Below are positions 22,844 to 30,781 of a stretch of DNA of 30,781 bases, in pieces (the stretch's first letter is position 1; every line of letters begins with the position of its first letter). The stretch is from Collinsella sp. (lineage in GTDB: Bacteria > Actinomycetota > Coriobacteriia > Coriobacteriales > Coriobacteriaceae). The position numbers and the translations under genes are program-made. A model generated the notes under the pieces. The model was given only the letters and a program-made list of their open reading frames with translations. It was not told where the DNA came from and ran no database searches. The DNA is taken from contig DXMJ01000010.1 of NCBI GenBank assembly GCA_019414265.1, forward strand, positions 37,658 to 68,438, in the 5' to 3' direction.

Positions 22844-24250
22844 CTATTCCATTTGCGATTTCGCCGCAGCGGCAAGCTGGGCCACATAGTCCTTAAACAC
22901 GCGGCCGCGCTCCTCATAGCCCGAGAACTCATCGAACGAAGAGCAGGCAGGAGAAAGTAAGATCACATCGCCACGGCTCGACAGCGAACGGGCGACGTCC
23001 ACGGCATCGCGCAGGTCATCCGCCTGGGCGATATCCACATCGCCATCGACATCGGCCTCGTCCATAGCGGCGGTGAAACGCTCGCGCGCATCGCCAAAGC
23101 AGACGACCGAGCGTACGTTGTCCATAACGACGCGCGCGAAGTCCGTGAGCGGCGTGCCCTTATCGTGGCCGCCGAGCAGCAAGATCACGTCGTCATCGGG
23201 AAATGCCGTCAGTGCCTTCTCGACCGCATCGGTGTTGGTCGCCTTGGAATCGTTGACGTAGCGCACGCCGTCAATCTCGCCACACGGCTCCACGCGGTGC
23301 TCGAGCGGCTGGAACGAGGCCAGACCGCGGCAGACGCCATCGACATCGGCACCGACTGCCAGGGCAGCCGTGGCAGCGCACAGGGCATTGATAACATTGT
23401 GATGGCCCGAAATCTTGAGCTCGGATGTAGCGATGAGCGGGGTCTCGACGCCCTTCAGGCGCACGATCATCTTGCCATCGCGTACAAAGGCGGCATCCTC
23501 ACCCTCAGGCTCGTCAAAGGCAACCTTGCAGATGCGACGACCCGGCGTGTAGATGTACTCATCGAACTCGTGAATGCCGGCGTCTTCGACGTCGACAACC
23601 GCCAGATCGTCATCGACCATATTGTCAAACAGTTTGATCTTGGCAAGCGCATAGTTCTTATGGCTCTTATGCCAGCCCAAGTGGTCGGGAGTGATGTTGA
23701 GCAGCACCGCCACGCGAGGATGAAGCTCGGCGGTCGTAGCAATCTGGTAGCTCGAGAGCTCGGCCACAAACCACTCGTTGTGGGCTCGGCCGTCAATCTC
23801 GTTGACCGGCGGCTCGCCGATGTTGCCGACAGCAACGCTGGCCTCGCCGGCAGCCTTGAGCAGATAATCAGTCAACGACGTGGTGGTCGTCTTGCCGTTG
23901 GTACCCGTGATGGCAATCCAGTTATCGGGCGACAGGCGATAGGCAAACTCGGGCTCACCCATAATCTGGGCGGCATGCTCGCGCCCGGCCTTAAAGAAGC
24001 CCGAGAACTCCGAGATGCCCGGGCACGTCACGCATACGTCATAGGCGCCCTCGACCTGTTCGGTCCCATAGACAAACGACGCACCAGCAGCCTCAAGCGC
24101 ACGCGTGGCGTCATTGGGCTCAGAGGTGCCGCCGCCATACACGGTAACGGCGCTTACGCGCTCGGGATGTGCCAGCGCCCAGCGGGCGACATCGAGACCG
24201 GATTTGCCCTGACCCAAAACGAGCAGGCTAAAGACATCAGCAAGAGGCAT
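22844..24250 (-). CDS. murD: UDP-N-acetylmuramoylalanine-D-glutamate ligase MurD
   Basis: The product is 468 aa. The N-terminal domain has LLVLGQGKSGLDVARWA, and DVCVTCPGIS follows the nucleotide-sugar site. The ATP loop GTNGKTTTTSL starts at 116. LNITPDHLGWHKSHKNYALAK, YVNDSKATNTDAVEKAL and ILLLGGHDKGTPL are MurD-specific. SPACSSFDEFSGYEERG near the C-terminus binds the D-Glu substrate. It adds D-glutamate to UDP-MurNAc-L-Ala in the cytosol. ATG 24250 comes 9 bp after the mraY stop and has only a weak ribosome site, fitting translation within one operon. Confidence 0.97.
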   Translation of the reverse strand: MPLADVFSLLVLGQGKSGLDVARWALAHPERVSAVTVYGGGTSEPNDATRALEAAGASFVYGTEQVEGAYDVCVTCPGISEFSGFFKAGREHAAQIMGEPEFAYRLSPDNWIAITGTNGKTTTTSLTDYLLKAAGEASVAVGNIGEPPVNEIDGRAHNEWFVAELSSYQIATTAELHPRVAVLLNITPDHLGWHKSHKNYALAKIKLFDNMVDDDLAVVDVEDAGIHEFDEYIYTPGRRICKVAFDEPEGEDAAFVRDGKMIVRLKGVETPLIATSELKISGHHNVINALCAATAALAVGADVDGVCRGLASFQPLEHRVEPCGEIDGVRYVNDSKATNTDAVEKALTAFPDDDVILLLGGHDKGTPLTDFARVVMDNVRSVVCFGDARERFTAAMDEADVDGDVDIAQADDLRDAVDVARSLSSRGDVILLSPACSSFDEFSGYEERGRVFKDYVAQLAAAAKSQME

Positions 24251-24259
24251 GAAAGACCA

Positions 24260-25279
24260 CTATCCCAACTGGAAGAACAAAGCAAGGCCAACGGCACCAA
24301 AGGCCGCAGCGATAATCCAAAAACGGATGACGACCTTGGTCTCGGCCCAGCCCTTCTTTTCGAAATGATGATGGATGGGCGCCATAAGGAAGACGCGCTT
24401 GTGCGTAAAGTGGAAGTAGACAACCTGAATCATTACCGACAGGGTCTCAACGATAAACAGGCCGCCGATGATGAGGGAGACGACCTCGGTGTTGGTCATG
24501 ATGGACGTGCAGGCAAACGCGGCGCCCAGGGCAAGCGAGCCGGTATCGCCCATAAAGATGCTCGCCGGATAGCAGTTGAACCACAGAAAGCCCAAGCAGG
24601 CACCGGCACACGCGGTGCAGAAGATGGACAGGTTCACGTCTCCGTGCAAAAACGCCATGGCAGCCATGGCGAGCATGGCAATCATGGAGGTGCCACCAGC
24701 AAGACCGTCAAGGCCATCGGTCAGGTTCACGGCATTAGAAAGACCGGCGATCATCAGCCAGCAAAAGACAATGTAGAGCCACGGGAACGAAAGGCCGCAG
24801 ATGGTGGTCGAAAGAACACCGAGGTCAATCGTCAGGCCGCCGGGAAAACGAATCTCGGGGGCGACGCCGCACCAGTTGACGGCAAGTACCGTAAAGGTGA
24901 CACAGATAATGGTTAGGCCGATCATCTTGGCATGAGGCGTCAGACCGAGCGAGCGCCCATGCGTAACGGAGGTCAGGTCGTCGATCAGGCCCAGCACGCC
25001 GGTCGCCAGCGTGGCGAGCAGCACGAGCACGAGCTCGGTGGTGAGCTTGCCCATCAGCAGGCAGGTCAGCGAGATCGCGACGAGGATGACAACACCACCC
25101 ATGGTGGGCGTTCCCTGCTTAACCAAATGACGCTTGGGGCCGTCGGCACGAACCTGCTGGCCGATACCCTCGACCTTGAGCAGCTTGATCCACCACGGCA
25201 TGAGCAGCAGCGCAATGGCAGCGGCGATGCCAAGCCCCAAAAAAGCCTGATACGTTGGATACGAGGGATTGCCGAACAT
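24260..25279 (-). CDS. mraY: Phospho-N-acetylmuramoyl-pentapeptide transferase MraY
   Basis: The product is 339 aa, an integral membrane enzyme with about ten segments that makes lipid I from UDP-MurNAc-pentapeptide and undecaprenyl phosphate. The cytosolic active-site motifs are all present: KQGTPTMGG at 54-62, LIDD with the Asp pair at 100-101, NAVNLTDGLDGLAGG at 182-196, MGDTGSLALGA at 243-253 and MAPIHHHFE with its histidine cluster at 299-307. The length is close to the bacterial norm of about 320-360. ATG 25279 follows the murF stop (TAG at 25283-25285) by 3 bp. Confidence 0.97.
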   Translation of the reverse strand: MFGNPSYPTYQAFLGLGIAAAIALLLMPWWIKLLKVEGIGQQVRADGPKRHLVKQGTPTMGGVVILVAISLTCLLMGKLTTELVLVLLATLATGVLGLIDDLTSVTHGRSLGLTPHAKMIGLTIICVTFTVLAVNWCGVAPEIRFPGGLTIDLGVLSTTICGLSFPWLYIVFCWLMIAGLSNAVNLTDGLDGLAGGTSMIAMLAMAAMAFLHGDVNLSIFCTACAGACLGFLWFNCYPASIFMGDTGSLALGAAFACTSIMTNTEVVSLIIGGLFIVETLSVMIQVVYFHFTHKRVFLMAPIHHHFEKKGWAETKVVIRFWIIAAAFGAVGLALFFQLG

Positions 25280-25282
25280 GGG

Positions 25283-26707
25283 CTAGCACACACCTTCCAC
25301 AAAGCGGTCGAGCTCAACAAAACGGGAACCCTTGACCAGTACAACATCATGTTTTTCAAGCGCGCCGCCCATGCGGTCGAGCACCTGCTGATAATCGGAG
25401 AACACCTGGATGCGGTCCTCGTCCATGCCCATCATACGCGCGGCATCGGCCATGAGCTGGGCCAGCTCACCACCCACGCACGCCAGCATGTCGAGCTTCT
25501 TGGCGGCGGCATAAGCGCCCACGAGCTCATGCATGCGAGGAGCCTCATCGCCCATCTCGCCCATCTCGCCCAGGATCGCCATGCGAGACCCCATGCACGA
25601 AAGCGAGCACAGCAGATCGAGGCCAGCAGCCATGGATTCGGCACTGGCGTTATAGGAATCGTCGATGACGCGGGCACCGCTCTTGGCGCGCTTGATCTCT
25701 TGGCGGTGACCGGTAATCGTGAGGCCCCTAAAGGCAGCATCGATCTGCTCGGGCGTCACGCCCAGGCGATAGGCAACCGCGGCGGCCTTAACGGCATTAG
25801 GAACGGACTGCACGCCGGGGATGGCAAGCATGGTATCGATTGTCTCGCCCTGACCAAAATCGAGCGTAAAGACCGGACGGCCCTCGTCATCAACACGAAT
25901 GTCGCGGGCACGGACCTCATCATCGTCCGAGACGCCGGCCAGCATCACGTCGATACCAGCAGGCTGGGCGAACGTATCGCGAATGAACGGCGTAAAGTCG
26001 TCCTCGCCGCCCAAAACCAGCAGCGGCAAGAAGTCGCCGGCGGCGCACATGCCCTGGACAATCTCGGCCTTAGCGCGGGCGATGTTCTCGCGGCTACCCA
26101 AAATGCCGATATGAGAGGTACCAATCTTGCTCACGATGGCAAGGTTGGGATTGGCGGACTGGGACAGGCGCTCGATCTCGTGGAAATGGTTCATGCCCAT
26201 CTCGAGCACCAGGACCTCGGTATCGGCCGGAGCGGAAAGCACCGTGAGCGGCATGCCGATCAGGTTATTGAAATTGCCCTTGGTGGCCCAGACACGATAG
26301 CGCTTGGCGAGCACAGCGGCGAGCACGTCCTTGGTCGTCGTCTTGCCGATGGAACCGGTAATACCAACGACCAGGCAGCCAAGCTCCAGACGGTACGCGT
26401 GCGCCAAACGCAGCAGAAACTCCTCGGGATCATCGGTCAGCAAGATGGCACAGCCCCTGTCCTGCGCCAGCGAGACCAGCTCGGCCTCGGGCTCACGCGT
26501 CATTACGACGGCGCCGGCACCCGACTGGACGGCACGGGAAGCAAAATCATTGCCGTCGACGTTTTCACCGGGAAAGGCGACGAAAATCGTCCCTTCCTCG
26601 ACCTGACGCGAGTCGATAACGCACCCGCGGCAAACCCGATCGGCTTCTCCCGTCACGGTTCGGGCCCCTGTTGCGGCCGCGAGGTTGTTGACGGCGATCT
26701 CTATCAT
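25283..26707 (-). CDS. murF: UDP-N-acetylmuramoyl-tripeptide-D-alanyl-D-alanine ligase MurF
   Basis: The product is 474 aa. The N-terminal domain has CVIDSRQVEEGTIFVAFPG and DGNDF, typical of MurF. The ATP loop GITGSIGKTTTKD is at 115-127. KGNFNNLIGMPLTVL, LEMGMNHFHEI and IDDSYNASAESM are further MurF hallmarks. It adds D-Ala-D-Ala to the UDP-MurNAc tripeptide. AGGGGAG supports ATG 26707. The 127 bp before it separates murF from ftsI and may hold a promoter. murE, usually found between ftsI and murF, is absent. Confidence 0.96.
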   Translation of the reverse strand: MIEIAVNNLAAATGARTVTGEADRVCRGCVIDSRQVEEGTIFVAFPGENVDGNDFASRAVQSGAGAVVMTREPEAELVSLAQDRGCAILLTDDPEEFLLRLAHAYRLELGCLVVGITGSIGKTTTKDVLAAVLAKRYRVWATKGNFNNLIGMPLTVLSAPADTEVLVLEMGMNHFHEIERLSQSANPNLAIVSKIGTSHIGILGSRENIARAKAEIVQGMCAAGDFLPLLVLGGEDDFTPFIRDTFAQPAGIDVMLAGVSDDDEVRARDIRVDDEGRPVFTLDFGQGETIDTMLAIPGVQSVPNAVKAAAVAYRLGVTPEQIDAAFRGLTITGHRQEIKRAKSGARVIDDSYNASAESMAAGLDLLCSLSCMGSRMAILGEMGEMGDEAPRMHELVGAYAAAKKLDMLACVGGELAQLMADAARMMGMDEDRIQVFSDYQQVLDRMGGALEKHDVVLVKGSRFVELDRFVEGVC

Positions 26708-26744
26708 TGCAGCTCCCCTGTAAACCTAATAATGCTATCGGCGT

Positions 26745-26754
26745 ATTGTATCCC
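26745..26754 (-). promoter_or_regulatory. Candidate extended -10 upstream of murF
   Basis: GGGA-TACAAT (minus strand; TACAAT at 26745-26750) lies about 38 bp before the murF ATG, in the only sizeable gap between ftsI and murF. The -35 position does not match consensus, so the element is tentative. Confidence 0.3.
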
Positions 26755-26834
26755 AGCGCCGCGCATGCGTGGTGCAGGGCATGTGAACACCCCTCATATG
26801 GGACAACAAACCACGCCCCAAAGATTGTAACCCC

Positions 26835-28700
26835 CTACCTCGTGTGCGGGATACCCAGCACGTCGAGCGCGTTGGCCATAATGGACTGGAACGGCACTGC
26901 AGCGGCATCTGAGCCGCTCGGCGTTCCGTCGAGCGTGATATAGCACAGCACCTTGGGCGATTGTGCCGGTGCAAAGCCCATAAAGGACGACATGTAGTTC
27001 TCCTTGAGGTAGCCGCCGTTCTCGTCGGCTCGTTCGGCCGTACCGGTCTTACCCGCCACGTCATAGCCGTCGACCGCGCCGCCAACGCCCGTTCCCTCGG
27101 ACACGACCGTCTGCATGCACGATGTCACCTGGGATGCAGCATCCTCAGAAATCGCGCGCTCGCCCTCGCCCCAGTCCTTCTCGTCGCCTTTGCTGGACTT
27201 ATAGAAGTGCGGGGTCATCATCACGCCGCCGTTGGCGATGCCGCCCACGGCACGTGCGATCTCAATCGGAGAGACAGACAACGCCTGTCCAAAGCTCATC
27301 GAGCCAAGCGTGGCGCCGTCATACTGGTCACGCTCCTTGACGATGCCCAGGCTCTCGCCCGGAAAATCGACACCAGAGCTGTGGCCTATGCCCCACTTGT
27401 CCACATAGGCGGCAAAGTCGTCGGCACCGATCTTGCGCCCCACCAGGACAAAGCCCACGTTGGACGAACGGCGCATCATCTCGCGCACATCCATGGTCAT
27501 GGCATAGTCGCGCTTGTCGGCATCGGTGACGGTATCGTCACCCACCTTGATGCTCGCCGGCACCTCAAACGACGTACTCGATCGCACGGCGCCCAAGTCG
27601 AAGCCGGCGCCCGCCACGAGCGTCTTAAAGACCGAGCCGGGCTCGTAGGCGTCGGTGACCAGGCGCAAGTTCATATCCTCGGTCTTGGCGTTTTCCAGAT
27701 CGGTCTGGTCGTAAGTCGGATACGAGCAGGCTGCCAAGATCTCGCCTGTCGTAGGATCGGTGACCAGCGCCGAGCCGTTCTTGGCCTTAGTCTTCTCAAC
27801 TGCCTCTGCCAGGGCATCCTCGGCCGCACGCTGGATATTGACGTCGAGCGTCGTCACGATATCAACGCCGTCGACCGCAGCCACCTTTTTATAGGCACCG
27901 CCCGCGATATAGCTGCCGTCCCTCGCGCGCTCGCGCACAAGAGAACCGTTCGTACCGGTCAGAAGCTTGTTGTATTGCTTCTCGAGACCCGTCAAGCCGT
28001 CGTTGTCTACATTCACTACACCCAGCACCTGCGATGCCAGATTGCCGTATGGATATACGCGCTTCATGGCCTGCTCAAAAAGCACGCCGGGCAGGTTCTT
28101 CTTCTCCAGCGCCGCAGCATCGTCTTCGTCCACCTGGCGCTTGATATACACCCAGGTGCCATCGGACTCGACGAGCTTGCGGCAGGTCTTTTTATCGATC
28201 CCAGTTGCCTTGACCAGCGCCGACACCGTCTTGTCAACATCCTCGACAAGCTGCGGGTTCACGGCGATGTTGCGACATTCGACCGACGACGCTAGCACGT
28301 TACCGTTGCGGTCGTAGATGGTGCCGCGTTTGGCATAGAGGGTCTGCGCAAGCAGGCGGCGCGCATCGGCACGCTCGCGCAGTTTATCGGCTTCGACAAT
28401 TTGATAGTCGGCAAGGCGAAAGACGCCCAAGCCCAAGCCAAACCCAATGAATCCCATGACGGCTTTGCGGCGAGGCAGAGGCGCGCCTGTGAGCCATTCG
28501 GTCGACGAACTCTTGCGCGACCTGTTGTTATGCACTTGAGGGCCGCCCGAGCCGCGAAGTCGCGACGCCGGGTCGTTGCCACGGGACTGCCCGGCGTTGT
28601 AAGATTGCCGACCCGTTCCTTGATAACCAGAACGTCCCCGCGACGAGGGACGTCCAGAACCGCGGCCCCCATCGGAACCGCGGCGATAGTCATTTGTCAT
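26835..28700 (-). CDS. ftsI: FtsI-type class B penicillin-binding protein (septal transpeptidase)
   Basis: The product is 621 aa. Residues 1-75 are cytosolic, rich in Gly, Arg and Ser. The membrane anchor is VMGFIGFGLGLGVFRLAD at about 81-98. The PBP dimer domain has KRGTIYDRNGNVLA at about 124-137. The transpeptidase domain has all three active-site motifs: SVFK with catalytic Ser356, SSN at 412-414 and KTGT starting at 551. No PASTA repeats follow, unlike Firmicutes PBP2x. It cross-links septal peptidoglycan with FtsW. ATG 28700 is 17 bp after the ftsL-like stop and has only a weak ribosome site. The symbol ftsI rests on the dcw context. Confidence 0.95.
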   Translation of the reverse strand: MTNDYRRGSDGGRGSGRPSSRGRSGYQGTGRQSYNAGQSRGNDPASRLRGSGGPQVHNNRSRKSSSTEWLTGAPLPRRKAVMGFIGFGLGLGVFRLADYQIVEADKLRERADARRLLAQTLYAKRGTIYDRNGNVLASSVECRNIAVNPQLVEDVDKTVSALVKATGIDKKTCRKLVESDGTWVYIKRQVDEDDAAALEKKNLPGVLFEQAMKRVYPYGNLASQVLGVVNVDNDGLTGLEKQYNKLLTGTNGSLVRERARDGSYIAGGAYKKVAAVDGVDIVTTLDVNIQRAAEDALAEAVEKTKAKNGSALVTDPTTGEILAACSYPTYDQTDLENAKTEDMNLRLVTDAYEPGSVFKTLVAGAGFDLGAVRSSTSFEVPASIKVGDDTVTDADKRDYAMTMDVREMMRRSSNVGFVLVGRKIGADDFAAYVDKWGIGHSSGVDFPGESLGIVKERDQYDGATLGSMSFGQALSVSPIEIARAVGGIANGGVMMTPHFYKSSKGDEKDWGEGERAISEDAASQVTSCMQTVVSEGTGVGGAVDGYDVAGKTGTAERADENGGYLKENYMSSFMGFAPAQSPKVLCYITLDGTPSGSDAAAVPFQSIMANALDVLGIPHTR

Positions 28701-28717
28701 ACTCAGCTACCGTCTTG

Positions 28718-29188
28718 CTACTGAGCGGTCGCGGTCGCGTTGGCGCCCGCGGCTGCATCCTGCGAAAAGTCAAGTGTAACGCTCTCGCTGGGCTCCACCA
28801 TGCCATAAGCGCCCGCAAGGTCGCGAATGCGCGTGTCGGCGCCATAGACCGAATGCATGACCTCCAGGTCGGAGCTCTCATCGGTCGCCTTTTCGAGCGT
28901 GTTGGTAAGCTCGGCGTTGCTGTTGAGCACCTGGGCCGTAACGCCGGCGAGCGCCACGCGGGCGACGCCGATCGTCATGAAGATAGCCGCAATGATGCAA
29001 AACGTTTTAAGAACGCTCATGAAAACCGGGCTTACCGCCTGGTTTGCCTGACGGCCCGCGCCCGTGTAGACATCAAAGCGCGGCGTGCGCTGCTCACGGG
29101 GAGCAACGGGGGCCTGCGGCGTCTCACGATAGGCGGGCATGGCGTTCATATCATAGGCGAGTGCTGCGCTTGAAGTGTTGTAGCCCAT
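28718..29188 (-). CDS. FtsL-like division protein
   Basis: The product is 156 aa, a bitopic membrane protein. A cytosolic N-terminus of about 55 residues is polar and Pro-rich. One membrane segment, FMSVLKTFCIIAAIFMTIGVARVALAG split around residue 70, is followed by a coiled coil (VLNSNAELTNTLEKATDESS). RIRDLAGAYGMVEPSESVTL matches the end motif of FtsL/DivIC proteins, where A-x-x-x-GM-x-P follows the coil. The position between rsmH and ftsI is that of ftsL. FtsL links FtsQ and DivIC-type proteins to FtsW/FtsI. Sequence conservation is low, as usual for FtsL, so the assignment relies on topology and context. GGGAGG precedes ATG 29188. Confidence 0.82.
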   Translation of the reverse strand: MGYNTSSAALAYDMNAMPAYRETPQAPVAPREQRTPRFDVYTGAGRQANQAVSPVFMSVLKTFCIIAAIFMTIGVARVALAGVTAQVLNSNAELTNTLEKATDESSDLEVMHSVYGADTRIRDLAGAYGMVEPSESVTLDFSQDAAAGANATATAQ

Positions 29189-29278
29189 GATATGCCGCCT
29201 CCCATCCCGAGTACGTTGGTAGTGTGTTTAAGCTTCGTTTATGGTGCGAGCGGGAGGTCCAATATCGCGCGGTCGCGC

Positions 29279-30244
29279 CTACAGACGCTGCGCCACGCGG
29301 ATTTTGGCTGATCTCGCCCGAGGGTTGCGCTCAACCTCATCAGGCTGGGCAACCAAGGGTTTGCGGGTGATGACCTTGAGTATCGGCACGTTGCCGCACA
29401 CGCACACCGGAATCTCCGGCGGACACGTGCACCCCTGGCTCATCTCCTTAAAGTGGTTCTTTACGATACGGTCCTCGAGCGAGTGATACGAGATGACGCA
29501 GATACGTCCGCCCGGGTTGAGCCACCTGGTGGCGGCATCAAGCCCTCGTTCGAGCACATCGAGCTCGTGATTGACCTCGATGCGAATGGCCTGGAAACTT
29601 TTCTTGGCCGGGTGTCCGCCATGCCGACGAGCGGCAGCCGGGATACCCGCCTTGATGATCTCGACAAATTGGCCGGTGGTTTCGATCGGTTCTTGCTCGC
29701 GGCGGCGCACGATCTCGCGCGCGATCTGCGAGGCGAACTTCTCTTCGCCGTAGACGCGTAGAATCCGGGCGAGGTCGTGTTCGTTATAGGTGTTGATGAC
29801 CTCAGCTGCGTTTAAGGTGTTATTACCCGGATCCATCCGCATGTCCAATGGGGCGTCCTCGTTATACGAAAAGCCCCTGCCAGGGATATCGAGTTGCGGT
29901 GACGAAACGCCCAAATCGAACAGGAAGCCATCGACCCCGGGCACCTCGGCCGAGCAAAGCAGCTCGTCCAAGTCGCCGAAGTTGCCCTTCAGCAGCTGGT
30001 GCGGAACGCCGGGAACCTCGCGGTCCAGACGGGCGCCAGCGGCCTCGAGGGCCATGTCGTCCTGATCGACGCCGAGCAAAAGGCCCGTCTCCCCCACCTG
30101 CGCGGCCATCTTTACCGAATGGCCGGCACCGCCAAGGGTGCAATCGCAGACAACGGAGCCGCTCTTTAGCCGCAGCGACTCAAGCACTTCGCCGAGCATG
30201 ACAGGTTCATGCCGATATTCTTGTGTCAAGATCCCACGCTCCAT
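29279..30244 (-). CDS. rsmH: 16S rRNA m4C1402 methyltransferase RsmH (MraW)
   Basis: The product is 321 aa. HEPVMLGEVLESL and CDCTLGGAGHS at the N-terminus are the family start and SAM-binding motif I. FLFDLGVSSPQLDIPGRGFS and the DAPLDMRMDP segment are RsmH signatures. GGRICVISYHSLEDRIVKNHF is the catalytic NPPY-like end region. It N4-methylates C1402 in the ribosomal P site. About 90 bp separate it from the ftsL-like gene downstream, and mraZ ends 20 bp upstream. Length is typical. Confidence 0.97.
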   Translation of the reverse strand: MERGILTQEYRHEPVMLGEVLESLRLKSGSVVCDCTLGGAGHSVKMAAQVGETGLLLGVDQDDMALEAAGARLDREVPGVPHQLLKGNFGDLDELLCSAEVPGVDGFLFDLGVSSPQLDIPGRGFSYNEDAPLDMRMDPGNNTLNAAEVINTYNEHDLARILRVYGEEKFASQIAREIVRRREQEPIETTGQFVEIIKAGIPAAARRHGGHPAKKSFQAIRIEVNHELDVLERGLDAATRWLNPGGRICVISYHSLEDRIVKNHFKEMSQGCTCPPEIPVCVCGNVPILKVITRKPLVAQPDEVERNPRARSAKIRVAQRL

Positions 30245-30264
30245 CCGTTACCCGTGCCTTGCCC

Positions 30265-30699
30265 TTACGAGAAGAAGAGGTCCAGCAGGGCCTCATCGTC
30301 ATCGTCCTCATCGGCCGCGGCGCGATCCCAAACCTCAAGGTGGTCGTAGTTGCCCACAACCGTGACCTCGCGGTCGAGGTTCGCCTGCTTGCGGAGAGAC
30401 TCGGAAAGACCGATACGACCGGCGCTGTCCACGTCCATCGACGTGGTGCGCTTGTTGATCGCCCTCATGAGCTTCTGGTCGTTGATGTCACGCGGGTTAA
30501 AACCCTCGTGGCCCTCACGACCCGCGAAGAGTCCTTCGACCCACTTATCGAAGGCCTCGGCAGAGAACACGTACAGAGCATCGACATCCAGGGCTTTGAA
30601 CACGCGAACGTGCTCTCCAAGCTCCTCGCGAAGGGGTGCAGGCAGGGATAGACGACCTTTTGCATCGAGATTGCGCTCGTATGCACCCGTCATTCCCAT
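30265..30699 (-). CDS. mraZ: MraZ transcriptional regulator of the dcw cluster
   Basis: The product is 144 aa, the usual MraZ length. It contains two AbrB-like half-domains with the signature D-x-x-x-R: YERNLDAKGRLSLPAPLREELG near the start and MDVDSAGRIGLSESLRKQA further on. The C-terminal stretch is acidic. MraZ rings bind direct repeats upstream of mraZ and control the dcw operon, and they can also bind the nucleoid. ATG 30699 has GGAGGG 6 nt upstream; ATG 30693 is a less well placed alternative. It is the first gene of the cluster in the direction of transcription. Confidence 0.96.
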   Translation of the reverse strand: MGMTGAYERNLDAKGRLSLPAPLREELGEHVRVFKALDVDALYVFSAEAFDKWVEGLFAGREGHEGFNPRDINDQKLMRAINKRTTSMDVDSAGRIGLSESLRKQANLDREVTVVGNYDHLEVWDRAAADEDDDDEALLDLFFS

Positions 30700-30781
30700 G
30701 TGCGCCCTCCCCTCGGTTACTCAGATGGCACGTACGCGGGGAACCACCCCGCCTGTCGACGTCATCAATAATATGGGGAAC
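30700..30781 (-). promoter_or_regulatory. mraZ upstream region, cut by window edge
   Basis: The minus strand has TATTAT (30768-30773) as a likely -10, with its -35 outside the window. A 6-bp hairpin GCGGGG-TGGTT-CCCCGC (30736-30752) would lie in the 5' leader. I cannot see the classic GTGGG direct repeats of MraZ operators; they may lie beyond the window. Confidence 0.4.

Noticed and set aside
23165..26830. Two very long plus-strand open frames (583 and 632 codons) opposite murD, mraY and murF
   Set aside because: They lie antisense to well-supported enzymes with complete catalytic motifs, and no ribosome site or family signature is seen.
26961..28295. 444-codon plus-strand frame opposite ftsI
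   Set aside because: Antisense shadow of the penicillin-binding protein; composition is driven by its codon bias.

Overview
The window is about 31 kb of GC-rich (roughly 60 %) bacterial chromosome. It carries a division and cell wall (dcw) cluster with ftsZ, sepF and divIVA but no ftsA, which is the actinobacterial pattern. Protein features and gene order suggest Coriobacteriia, most likely Collinsella or a close relative. That placement is an inference from gene content, not a database match. I see no rRNA or tRNA genes, CRISPR array, transposase or prophage.

Layout. Positions 1-6915 are a mixed accessory segment. It holds the 3' part of thiD (+), a palindromic-repeat intergenic region (734-985), an SGNH hydrolase (-), a PARG-like macrodomain protein (-), a Bax-inhibitor-1 family membrane protein (-), a small conserved protein with an apparently leaderless promoter (-), a PiT phosphate transporter with its DUF47 partner (+), a large inverted repeat with a G/T-rich stretch, and a nitroreductase (+). 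From 7083 to the right edge every gene is on the minus strand. Read in the direction of transcription, right to left, they are mraZ, rsmH, an ftsL-like gene, ftsI, murF, mraY, murD, ftsW, murG, murC, murB, ftsQ, ftsZ, pgeF, pstS, pstC, pstA, pstB, phoU, yggS, sepF, yggT and divIVA.

How the genes work together. MraZ and RsmH head the cluster. MurF, MurD, MurC, MurB, MraY and MurG make lipid II. FtsW and FtsI polymerise and cross-link septal peptidoglycan. FtsQ and the FtsL-like protein join them in the divisome. FtsZ forms the ring, SepF probably tethers it in place of FtsA, and DivIVA marks poles and septa. murE is missing from its usual place between ftsI and murF. A complete high-affinity phosphate system (pstSCAB-phoU) lies between pgeF and yggS, and pgeF and pstS overlap by an ATGA. 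The low-affinity PiT-DUF47 pair lies a few kb away, so two phosphate importers flank the division genes.

Points worth a second look: yggT appears to lack any AUG, GUG or UUG at its natural N-terminus and is in frame with the sepF stop; an 11-bp-spaced direct repeat upstream of pgeF-pst resembles a PhoP box; the PARG-like protein has QEA where QEE is expected; and a G/T-rich patch changes codon usage inside the nitroreductase gene. I did not find a convincing new multi-gene system. Most of the window is housekeeping DNA.
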